Virus record (IMG/VR): IMGVR_UViG_3300010885_001575
Span: 1-30,031 of that record
DNA length: 30,031 nt
From: a virus
Reading direction: 5' to 3' (one strand)
Shown here in pieces: positions 14,684 to 21,885 of this stretch. Position 1 is the stretch's first letter; each line of letters opens with the position of its first letter. The notes beneath the pieces are model-generated. The model was not told the DNA's origin. It worked only from the letters and a program-made list of their open reading frames with translations, and did not search any database. Both the position numbers and the translations under genes were made by a program.

Positions 14684-15199
14684 ATGGCTGCTTATGGGAC
14701 AGGCTATTACGGCAGGGGCGCTTACGGGATAGGCAATGTTGTCATCAGCGGCAACCAGGCGACTAGTGCTGTTGGCAATTTGCTGGCCAGCAGGTCTGTC
14801 CAAGAGGACGGGACAATTGCCACTGGTAATGTCGGCACAGTCGGGCCGACTGTATCCCTTGCCGTCACCGGCAATGCGGCGACAGGTGCTGTTCAATCCG
14901 TTTTTGTATCGCCAATTGTCACGGGCAACAGCGCCACGGGTGCTGTCGGGACAATGTTGGCCGAGGTCATATCGTTCCAAGCTATCACTGGTGTTGCGGG
15001 TACGGGAGCAGTTGGCACTGCTGTCGGCGTCATTTCAGTTGAGATTAGCGGCAATGCGGCCACCGGTGCTGTCGGCACTATGTTCGGCTTTGGCTGGGGG
15101 GCAATTCCCAATTCAGCAGAAACTTACACACCGATCAGCGACAGTGCAGAAACTTGGGTCTCAATCGTTGATAATTCAGAGACTTGGACATCCATTTAG
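14684..15199 (+). CDS. Repeat-rich structural protein (171 aa)
   Basis: The protein opens MAAYGTGYYGRGAYGIGNVV and then carries five copies of a unit close to TGNAATGAVGT with hydrophobic beta flanks. It ends with three copies of a SAETW..I unit (NSAETYTPI, DSAETWVSI, NSETWTSI). The layout suggests a solenoid or fibrous beta protein, likely an appendage or decoration component. It has no recognised family. ATG 14684 is preceded by GGGGCAGCGGC. Position between structural genes supports a virion role. Confidence 0.72.
   Translation: MAAYGTGYYGRGAYGIGNVVISGNQATSAVGNLLASRSVQEDGTIATGNVGTVGPTVSLAVTGNAATGAVQSVFVSPIVTGNSATGAVGTMLAEVISFQAITGVAGTGAVGTAVGVISVEISGNAATGAVGTMFGFGWGAIPNSAETYTPISDSAETWVSIVDNSETWTSI
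14748..15078 (+). repeat. Five imperfect coding repeats
   Basis: Copies of a GGCAAT-GCGGC-ACAGGTGCTGTCGGC-like unit begin near 14751, 14871, 14925, 14985 and 15051. They encode GN-ATGAVG motifs. Spacing is irregular (54-120 bases), so they are diverged protein repeats rather than a recent DNA tandem. Confidence 0.6.
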
Positions 15200-15208
15200 G
15201 AGTAACGC

Positions 15209-15973
15209 ATGGCAGATACCACCACCACCAACCTACTGCTGACGAAGCCAGAGGTAGGCGCATCGACAGACACCTGGGGGACGAAGATAAACACCGACCT
15301 GGACTCGGTGGACTCAATCTTTGCCGCAGCCGGTACAGGCACAAGTGTTGGCTTGAATGTCGGTTCTGGTAAGACATTGGCGGTGGCCGGAACGCTGACT
15401 GCTTCTGGGACGCTGACTGCTTCTGGTACTCAGACATTTACTGGGACTACGAGGTTTGGGGGGGCTACATCAGGCAATACTACATTGGCGGCTACTGCGG
15501 TGGCTGGCACTACAACTCTTACGCTGCCTGCTGCTACCGATACTTTGGTTGGTAAAGCGACCACAGACACCTTAACAAACAAGACGCTGACCAGCCCCAC
15601 GCTGACAACGCCAAACATCGACTCAGCACAGTTTGCCACTGTGTCTGGGACAGCGCCTATTTATCCTTGCCGCGCATGGGTGAACTTCAACGGCACTGGC
15701 ACTGTGGCTATTCGTGCTAGTGGGAATGTGTCAAGTATTACGGATAACGGTGTTGGTAATTACACAGTTAATTTTACAACCGCCTTGCCTGATGCAAATT
15801 ATTCTGTAGGGACAGAAACGGTAGATACAACTGCTGGTAACAATGCCTATGTACGAGAAAGCGCTTCGTCACGGGCAACACGCACAAGTTCTGCGTATCA
15901 AATATCCGCCGTCCAAACTGCAAGTTTTACACTGACAGATTGTAATTTTGTTTGTGTTTCATTTTTCCGCTGA
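15209..15973 (+). CDS. Tail fibre / receptor-binding protein (254 aa)
   Basis: The N-terminus [20 protein letters not shown] followed by [18 protein letters not shown] is the common opening of short phage tail fibres. The middle has low-complexity repeats: [17 protein letters not shown] and [16 protein letters not shown]. The C-terminal domain begins about residue 155 with [20 protein letters not shown], a widespread fibre tip. AGGAG at 15199-15203 sets the start. Bases from about 15720 on, which encode the tip, are clearly more AT-rich than the shaft. This suggests the receptor-binding end was exchanged. The host target is unknown. Confidence 0.85.
   Translation: MADTTTTNLLLTKPEVGASTDTWGTKINTDLDSVDSIFAAAGTGTSVGLNVGSGKTLAVAGTLTASGTLTASGTQTFTGTTRFGGATSGNTTLAATAVAGTTTLTLPAATDTLVGKATTDTLTNKTLTSPTLTTPNIDSAQFATVSGTAPIYPCRAWVNFNGTGTVAIRASGNVSSITDNGVGNYTVNFTTALPDANYSVGTETVDTTAGNNAYVRESASSRATRTSSAYQISAVQTASFTLTDCNFVCVSFFR
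15392..15427 (+). repeat. 18-base tandem duplication in the fibre shaft
   Basis: ACGCTGACTGCTTCTGGG occurs twice head to tail, the copies differing at one base. It encodes two TLTASG units, so the shaft may lengthen or shorten by slippage in frame. Confidence 0.75.
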
Positions 15974-15982
15974 AAGAACACT

Positions 15983-16159
15983 ATGACCCAAAGAATCATC
16001 TATAAAACCACAGACGGCGGCGTTGCCGTCATCATCCCCGCTGACACCATCGTAGCCTGTATGAAAGACATTCCAGAGGGCGCTGAGTACGCCATCGTGG
16101 ATGTGGCAGACATCCCTTCAGACAGAACATTCCGCAACGCATGGGAGTACACAGCATGA
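15983..16159 (+). CDS. Small conserved phage protein (58 aa)
   Basis: This short gene starts at ATG 15983, ten bases after the fibre stop, with GAAAGAAC upstream. It reads MTQRIIYKTTDGGVAVIIPA and ends IPSDRTFRNAWEYTA, a pattern I recall from small proteins near fibre and lysis genes of betaproteobacterial phages. Its stop overlaps the next ATG by four bases. The compact beta-alpha sequence suggests a folded domain. It may help fibre assembly, since small chaperones often follow fibre genes; that is inference. Confidence 0.72.
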   Translation: MTQRIIYKTTDGGVAVIIPADTIVACMKDIPEGAEYAIVDVADIPSDRTFRNAWEYTA

Positions 16160-16386
16160 TTACTGTCAACCTAACCAAAGCCAAGACCATCACGCATGAT
16201 GCGCGTAGGACAGCCCGTGCCGCTGAGTTTGCACCACTGGACATCAAGGCCACCATCCCGTCAGAGGCTGTAGCTGCTGAAGCTGCCCGTGCGGCTATCC
16301 GTACCAAGTACGCTGACATGCAAACCGCTGTTGACGCTGCCGCTGATGTAGCTGCATTGAAGACCATCATTGAGCAACTGGCATGA
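16156..16386 (+). CDS. Small helical protein, possible fibre chaperone (76 aa)
   Basis: I chose ATG 16156 because of its ATGA overlap; the in-frame ATG 16141 lies within the previous gene. The product reads MITVNLTKAKTITHDARRTA, then FAPLDIKATIPSEAVAAEAA and a helical end, TAVDAAADVAALKTIIEQLA. Proteins of this layout often follow tail-fibre genes in phages and are thought to be assembly helpers. No activity is known. It overlaps the XhlA-like gene by four bases. Confidence 0.75.
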   Translation: MITVNLTKAKTITHDARRTARAAEFAPLDIKATIPSEAVAAEAARAAIRTKYADMQTAVDAAADVAALKTIIEQLA

Positions 16387-16610
16387 CCGAAGACATCACC
16401 CACCGAGAGATCTACGACCGCCTGGTGGCTGTCGAGGTGAAGGTGGATGCCCTGACCGAGAACACCAAGGATGTGACGGCGGCATTCGCTGCCGCCCAAG
16501 GCGCATTCAAGGTGCTGGAGACACTCAGCAAGCTGGCCAAGCCTTTGCTCTGGCTGGGCGGTCTGCTGGCCGCTGTCGTGACATTCTGGGATCACCTCAA
16601 GGCACGCTGA
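16383..16610 (+). CDS. XhlA-like membrane protein (75 aa)
   Basis: Residues 1-50 form an amphipathic helix or coiled coil (ITHREIYDRLVAVEVKVDAL...NTKD), and residues about 54-69 form one membrane segment (PLLWLGGLLAAVVTFW). This N-terminal coiled coil with a C-terminal anchor matches the XhlA (haemolysin) group, which helps holins and endolysins in host lysis. It starts in an ATGA overlap and precedes the holin and endolysin by about 0.7 kb. The XhlA match is by layout, not search. Confidence 0.75.
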   Translation: MTEDITHREIYDRLVAVEVKVDALTENTKDVTAAFAAAQGAFKVLETLSKLAKPLLWLGGLLAAVVTFWDHLKAR

Positions 16611-16611
16611 G

Positions 16612-16737
16612 ATGGACGCGCTGCCGCCACCACCGCCAGCAGTCCAAGCCCCAGCACCGGCCTTTGAGTGCGTGCGCTGGTCGTGGTCATCTGACCGGCT
16701 GCTGGTGTGGTGTCTCCAGTGGAGGGTCAAGAAATGA
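16612..16737 (+). CDS. Tiny Pro-rich peptide (41 aa)
   Basis: An ATG one base after the XhlA-like stop opens MDALPPPPPAVQAPAPAFEC, followed by a Trp-rich end (VRWSWSSDRLLVWCLQW). The stop overlaps the next ATG by four bases. The Pro-rich start and small size resemble Rz1-type outer-membrane spanins, but it has no signal peptide or lipobox, so I do not call it a spanin. The overlap at the 3' end is the main support. It could be a coupling leader. Confidence 0.5.
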   Translation: MDALPPPPPAVQAPAPAFECVRWSWSSDRLLVWCLQWRVKK

Positions 16738-17225
16738 TCGATCCGTTCACAGCGCTAGCGGCGATCAGCACTGCCGTCAAGCTGGTCAAGACTGCTGCCA
16801 AGACAGTGCAGGATGTCGAAAGCCTCGGCCCTGTACTTGGCAAGTTCTTCAGTGCCAAGTCAGATGCCATCAAAGTTGTCCAGCAGTCCAAGACGGGCGG
16901 CTTTAAGGGCAGCGCAATGGGCAAGGCCATTGAGCTTGAGCTTGCGATTGAGCAGGCCAGGGCGTTTGAGGAGGAGGTAAAAATGCTCTTCTTTCAAAGC
17001 AACAAGATGGATGTCTGGGCCAAAATCGTGGCCCGTGCAAATAGCATGGACAAAGAGGCTGCGCATGATGCACGGCGTGAGCGCGAGGCTGCTGCACGGC
17101 ACAAGAAGGATATTGATGAACTCATCACCTTTGTTCTCATGGTGCTGGTGTTCGGCGCTCTTCTGGGTTTTTTGGGATGGCTGATCTTTGAGGTGATGCA
17201 GCAGCAGTGCGGCGGCAAATGTTAA
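16734..17225 (+). CDS. Membrane-anchored phage protein, possible lysis or virion accessory (163 aa)
   Basis: The start at ATG 16734 (ATGA overlap) is preferred over the in-frame 16707. The protein reads MIDPFTALAAISTAVKLVKT, has a long charged helical middle, then one membrane segment at about 131-153 (ITFVLMVLVFGALLGFLGWL). It ends CGGKC. The basic stretch before the anchor (ARREREAAARHKK) suggests a cytoplasmic N-terminus. Proteins with this layout occur in the lysis regions of large phages. An i-spanin-like role is possible but the orientation would be unusual. Function unknown. Confidence 0.72.
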   Translation: MIDPFTALAAISTAVKLVKTAAKTVQDVESLGPVLGKFFSAKSDAIKVVQQSKTGGFKGSAMGKAIELELAIEQARAFEEEVKMLFFQSNKMDVWAKIVARANSMDKEAAHDARREREAAARHKKDIDELITFVLMVLVFGALLGFLGWLIFEVMQQQCGGKC

Positions 17226-17236
17226 AAAGGTAAAAC

Positions 17237-17647
17237 ATGTTTCCTCTTACAGCATTACTTGAAGTCGGCGGCAAGCTGATTGACAAATTGATTCCAGATC
17301 CGCAAGCCAAAGCAAAAGCGCAACTTGAACTTGCACAAATGGCGCAAGACGGCGAGTTGGCCAAAATGGCCAACGACACCAAGCTGTTTGAGGTGGAGCA
17401 GCAAAACACCACTGACCGCTGGACTGCCGACATGGCATCAGACTCTTGGCTGTCAAAGAATATCAGACCAATGGCGCTGATTGCGATCTTTACCGCTTAT
17501 TTTTTGTTTACCGCCATGTCTGCATTTGGATACAACGCACAAGAGAGCTATGTAAATCTCTTAGGTAGCTGGGGCCAGATAGTGTTCCTCGCATATTTCG
17601 GTGGCAGAACGGCTGAGAAGATCATGGAAATGCGAGCTAAGAAATGA
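17237..17647 (+). CDS. Holin (3-TM, GTA-type)
   Basis: Holins pierce the inner membrane and let the endolysin reach the wall. The N-terminus MFPLTALLEVGGKLIDKLIP, the Lys/Ala/Gln-rich helix PQAKAKAQLELAQMAQDGEL, and the membrane segments at about 79-97 (MALIAIFTAYFLFTAMSAF) and 107-122 match the three-TM holin family found in GTAs and prophages. SKNIRPMALIAI is the typical lead into the first strong segment. AAAAGGTAAAAC precedes the ATG. The endolysin follows with a four-base overlap. Confidence 0.86.
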   Translation: MFPLTALLEVGGKLIDKLIPDPQAKAKAQLELAQMAQDGELAKMANDTKLFEVEQQNTTDRWTADMASDSWLSKNIRPMALIAIFTAYFLFTAMSAFGYNAQESYVNLLGSWGQIVFLAYFGGRTAEKIMEMRAKK

Positions 17648-18156
17648 AAGAAAACTTTGACCAGTGCTTGGCCGCAGTGCTGCACCATGAAGGCGGCTTT
17701 GTAAACCACCCGAAAGACCCTGGCGGCATGACCAACCTTGGCGTGACCAAGCGCGTCTGGGAGGAGTGGGTCGGGCATGAGGTGGACGAAAAAGCCATGC
17801 GTGCGCTGACCCCCGAAGTTGTCGGCCCAATGTACAAAAAGAAGTATTGGGACAAGGTCTGCGGCGATGATCTGCCAACCGGCGTGGACATGGCGGTCTT
17901 TGATCTGGCCGTTAACTCCGGCCCAGGCCGCGCTGCCAAGATGCTGCAAAGGGTGCTGGGCGTGCCAGAAGATGGCATGATCGGGCCAAAGACGCTGGAG
18001 AAGGTCGCAAGCATAGATGCCAGCAAGCTGGTCGAGGACTACAACGCCCAGCGCTTGAGTTTCTTGCAAGCCCTACCCACATGGGAGACATTCGGCAAGG
18101 GCTGGGGTCGGCGCGTGGCCGAGGTATCCAAAGACGCCGAAAAGATGATGGCCTGA
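17644..18156 (+). CDS. Endolysin, GH108 muramidase
   Basis: The enzyme cleaves the peptidoglycan glycan backbone. The GH108 core appears as HHEGGFVNHPKDPGGMTNLG (14-33), with the catalytic Glu at E16, followed by GVTKRVWEEW. A C-terminal PG_binding_3-like part starts near residue 90 (NSGPGRAAKMLQRVLG, then VPEDGMIGPKTLEKV). There is no signal peptide, so release needs the holin encoded just upstream (ATGA overlap). At 170 residues the length is standard. A clear Rz/Rz1 pair was not seen after it. Confidence 0.92.
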   Translation: MKENFDQCLAAVLHHEGGFVNHPKDPGGMTNLGVTKRVWEEWVGHEVDEKAMRALTPEVVGPMYKKKYWDKVCGDDLPTGVDMAVFDLAVNSGPGRAAKMLQRVLGVPEDGMIGPKTLEKVASIDASKLVEDYNAQRLSFLQALPTWETFGKGWGRRVAEVSKDAEKMMA

Positions 18157-18213
18157 CATGAGGCGGTAATAAGCCGGCGGTATCCTCCGCAGGTTGCAGC
18201 AACAAGGGCGACC

Positions 18214-18585
18214 ATGAGAAACCCCGTCAAGAACATGCCCAGCGCCGAGCAGGTGCTTTTGTTCGACCAGTGCATGTGGCACTGGCAGGAGGAGTTGTCG
18301 CTGGGTGATTGGCGCATTGAGCGCGGCTCAAAGCCGGCCAAGGGCGCGATGGCGTCTGTTGAATTTAACCAACCAGCGCGGCTGGCGACTTACCGGATTG
18401 GTGACTTTGGCGCTGAGAAGATCACGCCACAGACCTTGAAAAAGACAGCACTGCATGAGTGCTTGCATGTCTTGATGCACGACCTGATTGAAACCGCAAC
18501 CGACAGAGGCTCATCTGATGAGCAAATTGAAGCAGCCGAACACCGAGTAATAAATGTGCTTGAGCGCATGTTGACAAGGGAATGA
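18214..18585 (+). CDS. HExxH putative zinc metalloprotease-like protein (123 aa)
   Basis: HECLH at 81-85 in a helix (TALHECLHVLMHDLIE) is a textbook HExxH zinc site, with D90 or E93 as a possible third ligand. The N-terminal half has a short beta region (WRIERGSKPAKGAMASVEF) typical of small SprT/Wss1-type or phage Zn-peptidase-like folds. The gene follows a 57-base gap after the endolysin, with AAGGG before the ATG. It is followed at one base by the metallophosphoesterase. Its substrate is unknown. Roles in virion maturation or host takeover are inference. Confidence 0.75.
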   Translation: MRNPVKNMPSAEQVLLFDQCMWHWQEELSLGDWRIERGSKPAKGAMASVEFNQPARLATYRIGDFGAEKITPQTLKKTALHECLHVLMHDLIETATDRGSSDEQIEAAEHRVINVLERMLTRE

Positions 18586-18586
18586 C

Positions 18587-19561
18587 ATGCCTTTACCAAG
18601 AGTCACAGATGCTGAATTCATTGAGCTTTGGAAGACGCTAGGCTCTGCCGCCAAGATTTCTAAAATCATTGATGTTGATGTGTCAAATGTCCATCAGCGG
18701 CGCAGGGTAATTGAGCAGAGGCACAAAATCCAACTGGTGGCTGCGGACAAGAGCCGCAGCAAATACTACAAGCATTTACAGACCGCCCATAATCATGCGG
18801 CGCGTCATCAACTTGGAATTGAAAACGGCGTAGTCATTGTGTTCAGCGATGCCCACTTCTGGCCTGGCATCCGCACCACGGCCTTCAAAGGGCTGCTGTG
18901 GGCAATACGCGAATTCAAGCCAAAGGCGGTTATCAACAATGGTGACGCCTTTGACGGCGCGTCCATCAGCCGATTCCCCCGTATCGGATGGGATACAAAG
19001 CCCAGCATCATCCAAGAACTCAAGGCTTGTGAGGCCAGCTTGGGCGAGATTGAGGAGGACGCTGGACGGGCCAAACTGATCTGGGCGATGGGCAACCATG
19101 ACAGCCGGTTTGAAAACCGCCTTGCCGCCAACGCCCATGAGTTTGAGGGCGTCAAAGGGTTTTCCCTTAGAGATCACTTTCCGGCATGGCTATCCTGCTG
19201 GGCCTGCTGGCCGACTGAGGATGTGTGCGTCAAGCACAGGTACAAGGGCGGCATCCACGCCACGCACAACAACACTGTCGGCTCTGGCAAGACAATCGTC
19301 ACTGGCCACCTGCACAGCCTAAAAGTGACTCCATTTGCTGACTACAACGGCAACAGGTTTGGGGTTGACACTGGCACGCTGGCCGACCCAAGCGGCCCAC
19401 AGTTTGTCGATTATCTGGAAGACAACCCCACTAACTGGCGCAGCGGGTTTGCCATCCTGACCTTCTTTAACGGCCAACTGCTGTGGCCGGAACTTGTACA
19501 CGACTTTGGCAATGGGTGCGTTGAATTCCGTGGCGAAGTGATTGATGTCTCTGAGCTATGA
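18587..19561 (+). CDS. HTH-metallophosphoesterase fusion (324 aa)
   Basis: A calcineurin-like phosphoesterase has its metal ligands in order: D88 and H90 (VFSDAHFWP), D120 (NNGDAFDGAS), N170-H171-D172 (MGNHDSRFE), H224/H227 and H241-x-H243 (VTGHLHS). In front lies a small helical domain (residues 5-50: DAEFIELWKTLGSAAKISKI then VSNVHQRRRVIEQR) that looks like a helix-turn-helix, so the enzyme may act on nucleic acid. AAGGG lies upstream of the ATG. Phage members are thought to be nucleic acid or nucleotide phosphodiesterases. The gene overlaps the next by four bases. Confidence 0.87.
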   Translation: MPLPRVTDAEFIELWKTLGSAAKISKIIDVDVSNVHQRRRVIEQRHKIQLVAADKSRSKYYKHLQTAHNHAARHQLGIENGVVIVFSDAHFWPGIRTTAFKGLLWAIREFKPKAVINNGDAFDGASISRFPRIGWDTKPSIIQELKACEASLGEIEEDAGRAKLIWAMGNHDSRFENRLAANAHEFEGVKGFSLRDHFPAWLSCWACWPTEDVCVKHRYKGGIHATHNNTVGSGKTIVTGHLHSLKVTPFADYNGNRFGVDTGTLADPSGPQFVDYLEDNPTNWRSGFAILTFFNGQLLWPELVHDFGNGCVEFRGEVIDVSEL

Positions 19562-19698
19562 GTGGCTGGCTGATCATTCTGGTGACAGTGATCTACGCCG
19601 GCATTGCCGTAGAGCAGTTTTACAAGGGCAACATCCCGATGGGGATCGTCTACGCCGGCTACGCCGCAGCCAACATTGGGCTGTATATGGCGGTTTAA
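19558..19698 (+). CDS. Tiny membrane protein (46 aa)
   Basis: An ATGA overlap with the phosphoesterase stop starts MSGWLIILVTVIYAGIAVEQ. A second hydrophobic stretch, IVYAGYAAANIGLYMAV, ends the protein. Two short membrane segments are joined by a basic-polar loop (FYKGNIPMG). I do not recognise it, but the overlap and clean membrane profile support a real gene. A regulator of lysis or an exclusion peptide would fit the size; neither is shown. Confidence 0.65.
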   Translation: MSGWLIILVTVIYAGIAVEQFYKGNIPMGIVYAGYAAANIGLYMAV

Positions 19699-19747
19699 CG
19701 GGGTCAGCAAAGCCGCGCTGACATGACAAAAGTGGAATAATCATGTC

Positions 19748-20404
19748 ATGGCCAATGTAAAGCAACAATTAGAGACGCCTTCACTGTCACCTCTGGGTTA
19801 TCCACCAGAGGTGTACGAGCGCCGGAACTTGAACGAGAACAATGGCGCACTGAACATTTTTTCCAGAAAAATAACTTCCGTCCTTGGGTCACTGTTTGGG
19901 CTAAGGGGCGGCAAGTTTATGAATAACCCTCATGGGGCTTTTCAAGACTCAACCGACCAGACAGCGGCCAACACCACCACGGCCTACGCCGTCACATTCA
20001 ACACGACAGACTTCAGCAATGGCGTGACAATAGCCAGCAACAGCCGAATCACAGTGGCCGACAGCGGGATCTGGAACTTGCAGTTTTCCATTCAGCTTAC
20101 AAATACGACAAATTCCTCGCAAGATGTGGACATTTGGTTTCGGGTCAATGGCACAAATGTGGCCAACTCAAACAGTCGATTTGGCTTTGCGCCCCGAAAG
20201 GGTGCTGGAGATCCGTATCACACCATTGCGGCCATAAATTACTTTGTGAGCTTGAATGCAAGTGACTATGTTGAAATCATGTGGAGGCCAACCGACATCG
20301 GTGTTCAAATTGAGAAGTACGCTGCCAGCGCCAGCCCAACCCGACCAGCAGTGCCATCGGCCATCGTCACGATGAGCTTTGTGTCCAACCTACCGACAAT
20401 ATAG
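19748..20404 (+). CDS. Structural protein with C1q/TNF-like jelly-roll domain (218 aa)
   Basis: The C-terminal 160 residues show the common phage jelly-roll pattern: HGAFQDSTDQTAANTTTAYA, then FNTTDFSNGVTI, SGIWNLQFSIQL, VDIWFRVNGTNVANS, and AAINYFVSLNASDYVEIMWR. The N-terminal 60 residues (LGYPPEVYERRNLNENN) are a linker to the virion. Proteins of this kind are receptor-binding or decoration proteins. A six-pair hairpin (GTCAGC/GCTGAC at 19703-19722) lies in the 49-base gap upstream. The gene is followed by the tail hub gene with a two-base gap. Confidence 0.82.
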   Translation: MANVKQQLETPSLSPLGYPPEVYERRNLNENNGALNIFSRKITSVLGSLFGLRGGKFMNNPHGAFQDSTDQTAANTTTAYAVTFNTTDFSNGVTIASNSRITVADSGIWNLQFSIQLTNTTNSSQDVDIWFRVNGTNVANSNSRFGFAPRKGAGDPYHTIAAINYFVSLNASDYVEIMWRPTDIGVQIEKYAASASPTRPAVPSAIVTMSFVSNLPTI

Positions 20405-20406
20405 CC

Positions 20407-21885
20407 ATGTACATCCCACTAAAACTACCACCAGGCATTTACAGAAACGGCACAGAGTACCAAGCAGCAGGCCGCTGGTATGACGCGAATCTGGTGCGCT
20501 GGTACGAGAATACCTTGCGGCCAGTGGGCGGCTGGAGGAAGCGCTCGGCAAGCCAGATGACGGGTCTGTGCAGGGGGTTCATCACTTGGCGCAACAATAG
20601 CGGTGAGCGATTTATTGCCGCTGGTACGCAATCCAAGCTCTACGCCATGAACGAGGCTGGGACACTCAAAGAAATTACCCCTACCGGCATCACTGCCGGC
20701 ATTGCCAGTGCCACGATCAAAACCGGCTACGGCTACGGCACTTATGGCTCATACGCCTATGGCGTGGCCCGACCTGACTTGGGTGGACTGATCCCAGCCA
20801 CCACATGGTCACTTGACACATGGGGCGAGTATCTGGTGGCCTGTTCAAGCGCTGACGGCAAGCTCTACGAGTGGCAGCTTGGCTTTACAACCCCGACACT
20901 GGCTGCGGCCATCACCAACGCGCCAACTGGCAACAAGGCTCTTCTGGTCACTGCCGAGCGCATCCTGTTTGCACTTGGCGCTGGCGGCAACCCCCGCAAG
21001 GTGCAGTGGTCGGATCAAGAGGACAATACAGTCTGGACGCCACTGGCCACCAATCAGGCGGGTGACTATGAGTTGGCCACACCTGGCACTCTGCTGGCCG
21101 GTAAGCGCGTCAAGGGTGTCAACCTGCTCTTTACAGATGTGGATGTACACACGGCGGTGTACATCGGCGCACCATTTGTTTATGGCTTTGAGAAAGCCGG
21201 ATCTGGCTGCGGCCTGATCTCGGCCCAAGCTGTGGCGGCCATTGACACGGCTGCCATCTGGATGAGTAAGTCCGGTTTCTGGACTTATGACGGATATGTC
21301 AAACCCCTGCAAAGCGATGTGTCGGATTATGTGTTCAGCAACATGAACTTCAACCAAGCGTCCAAGGTGTACGCTGTCCACAACAGCCAATTTGGCGAGA
21401 TCTGGTGGTATTACCCAAGCAGCGGCAGCAACGAGAATGACAGTTATGTCACCTACAACTACCGCGAAAACCATTGGAACATAGGCTTATTGGCCCGTAC
21501 TGCCGGCACTGATGCGGGTGTGTTCACCAACCCGCTGCTGGTCTCATCTGATGGCTACATCTACGAGCATGAAGTGGGCTTTGCCTATGACAGCGCCAGC
21601 ATCTACGCTGAGTCTGGGCCAGTGCAGCTTGGCAATGGCGACAACCTCATGTCGGTGCGGCAAGTTGTCCCAGACGAGCAGACACTTGGCGAGGCGGTGG
21701 TTTCATTTAAAACCCGTAATTACCCGACAGGCGCTCAGTCCACCTTTGGGCCATACACGGCGGCCAACCCTACGGATGTCCGGTTTGTGGCTCGGCAGGT
21801 CAATGTGAAGGTGACGGGTGCGGTTTTGGCTGATTGGCGCATCGGGGTGATGCGGCTGGATGCGGTGGCCAGCAGCAAGCGATGA
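20407..21885 (+). CDS. Tail hub / stabilisation protein (P22 gp10-like), 492 aa
   Basis: P22 gp10-type proteins plug the tail and carry its spikes. The protein begins MYIPLKLPPGIYRNGTEYQA and continues GRWYDANLVRWYENTLRPVG, the family opening. Repeated W/Y-rich strands such as WGEYLVACSSADGKLYEW and MSKSGFWTYDGYVKPLQSDV suggest a beta-propeller. YNYRENHWNIGLLAR is a further conserved block. The length matches the family (about 470-500). A local Tyr/Gly repeat, TGYGYGTYGSYAYG, may be a flexible loop. It ends in an ATGA overlap. Confidence 0.86.
   Translation: MYIPLKLPPGIYRNGTEYQAAGRWYDANLVRWYENTLRPVGGWRKRSASQMTGLCRGFITWRNNSGERFIAAGTQSKLYAMNEAGTLKEITPTGITAGIASATIKTGYGYGTYGSYAYGVARPDLGGLIPATTWSLDTWGEYLVACSSADGKLYEWQLGFTTPTLAAAITNAPTGNKALLVTAERILFALGAGGNPRKVQWSDQEDNTVWTPLATNQAGDYELATPGTLLAGKRVKGVNLLFTDVDVHTAVYIGAPFVYGFEKAGSGCGLISAQAVAAIDTAAIWMSKSGFWTYDGYVKPLQSDVSDYVFSNMNFNQASKVYAVHNSQFGEIWWYYPSSGSNENDSYVTYNYRENHWNIGLLARTAGTDAGVFTNPLLVSSDGYIYEHEVGFAYDSASIYAESGPVQLGNGDNLMSVRQVVPDEQTLGEAVVSFKTRNYPTGAQSTFGPYTAANPTDVRFVARQVNVKVTGAVLADWRIGVMRLDAVASSKR

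Noticed and set aside
14748-15078. Repeat array as a CRISPR
   Set aside because: Units are diverged, irregularly spaced and in frame within one protein, with no spacer structure.
16032-16730. Minus-strand open frame of 232 codons in the lysis region
   Set aside because: It lies opposite four overlapping coupled genes with clear layouts, and its composition is shadow-like.
16370-16906. Plus-strand frame of 178 codons overlapping the XhlA-like gene
   Set aside because: Low-complexity Gly/Arg/Cys product in a shifted frame; the coupled membrane-protein genes explain the region.
16734-17225. Calling the membrane protein an i-spanin
   Set aside because: Its anchor is C-terminal, while inner-membrane spanins carry it at the N-terminus, and no lipoprotein partner is seen.
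18177-18203. Hairpins (GCGG/CCGC and GTTGC-A-GCAAC) after the endolysin as a terminator
   Set aside because: Both are short and no T-run follows; they may only affect translation of the next gene.
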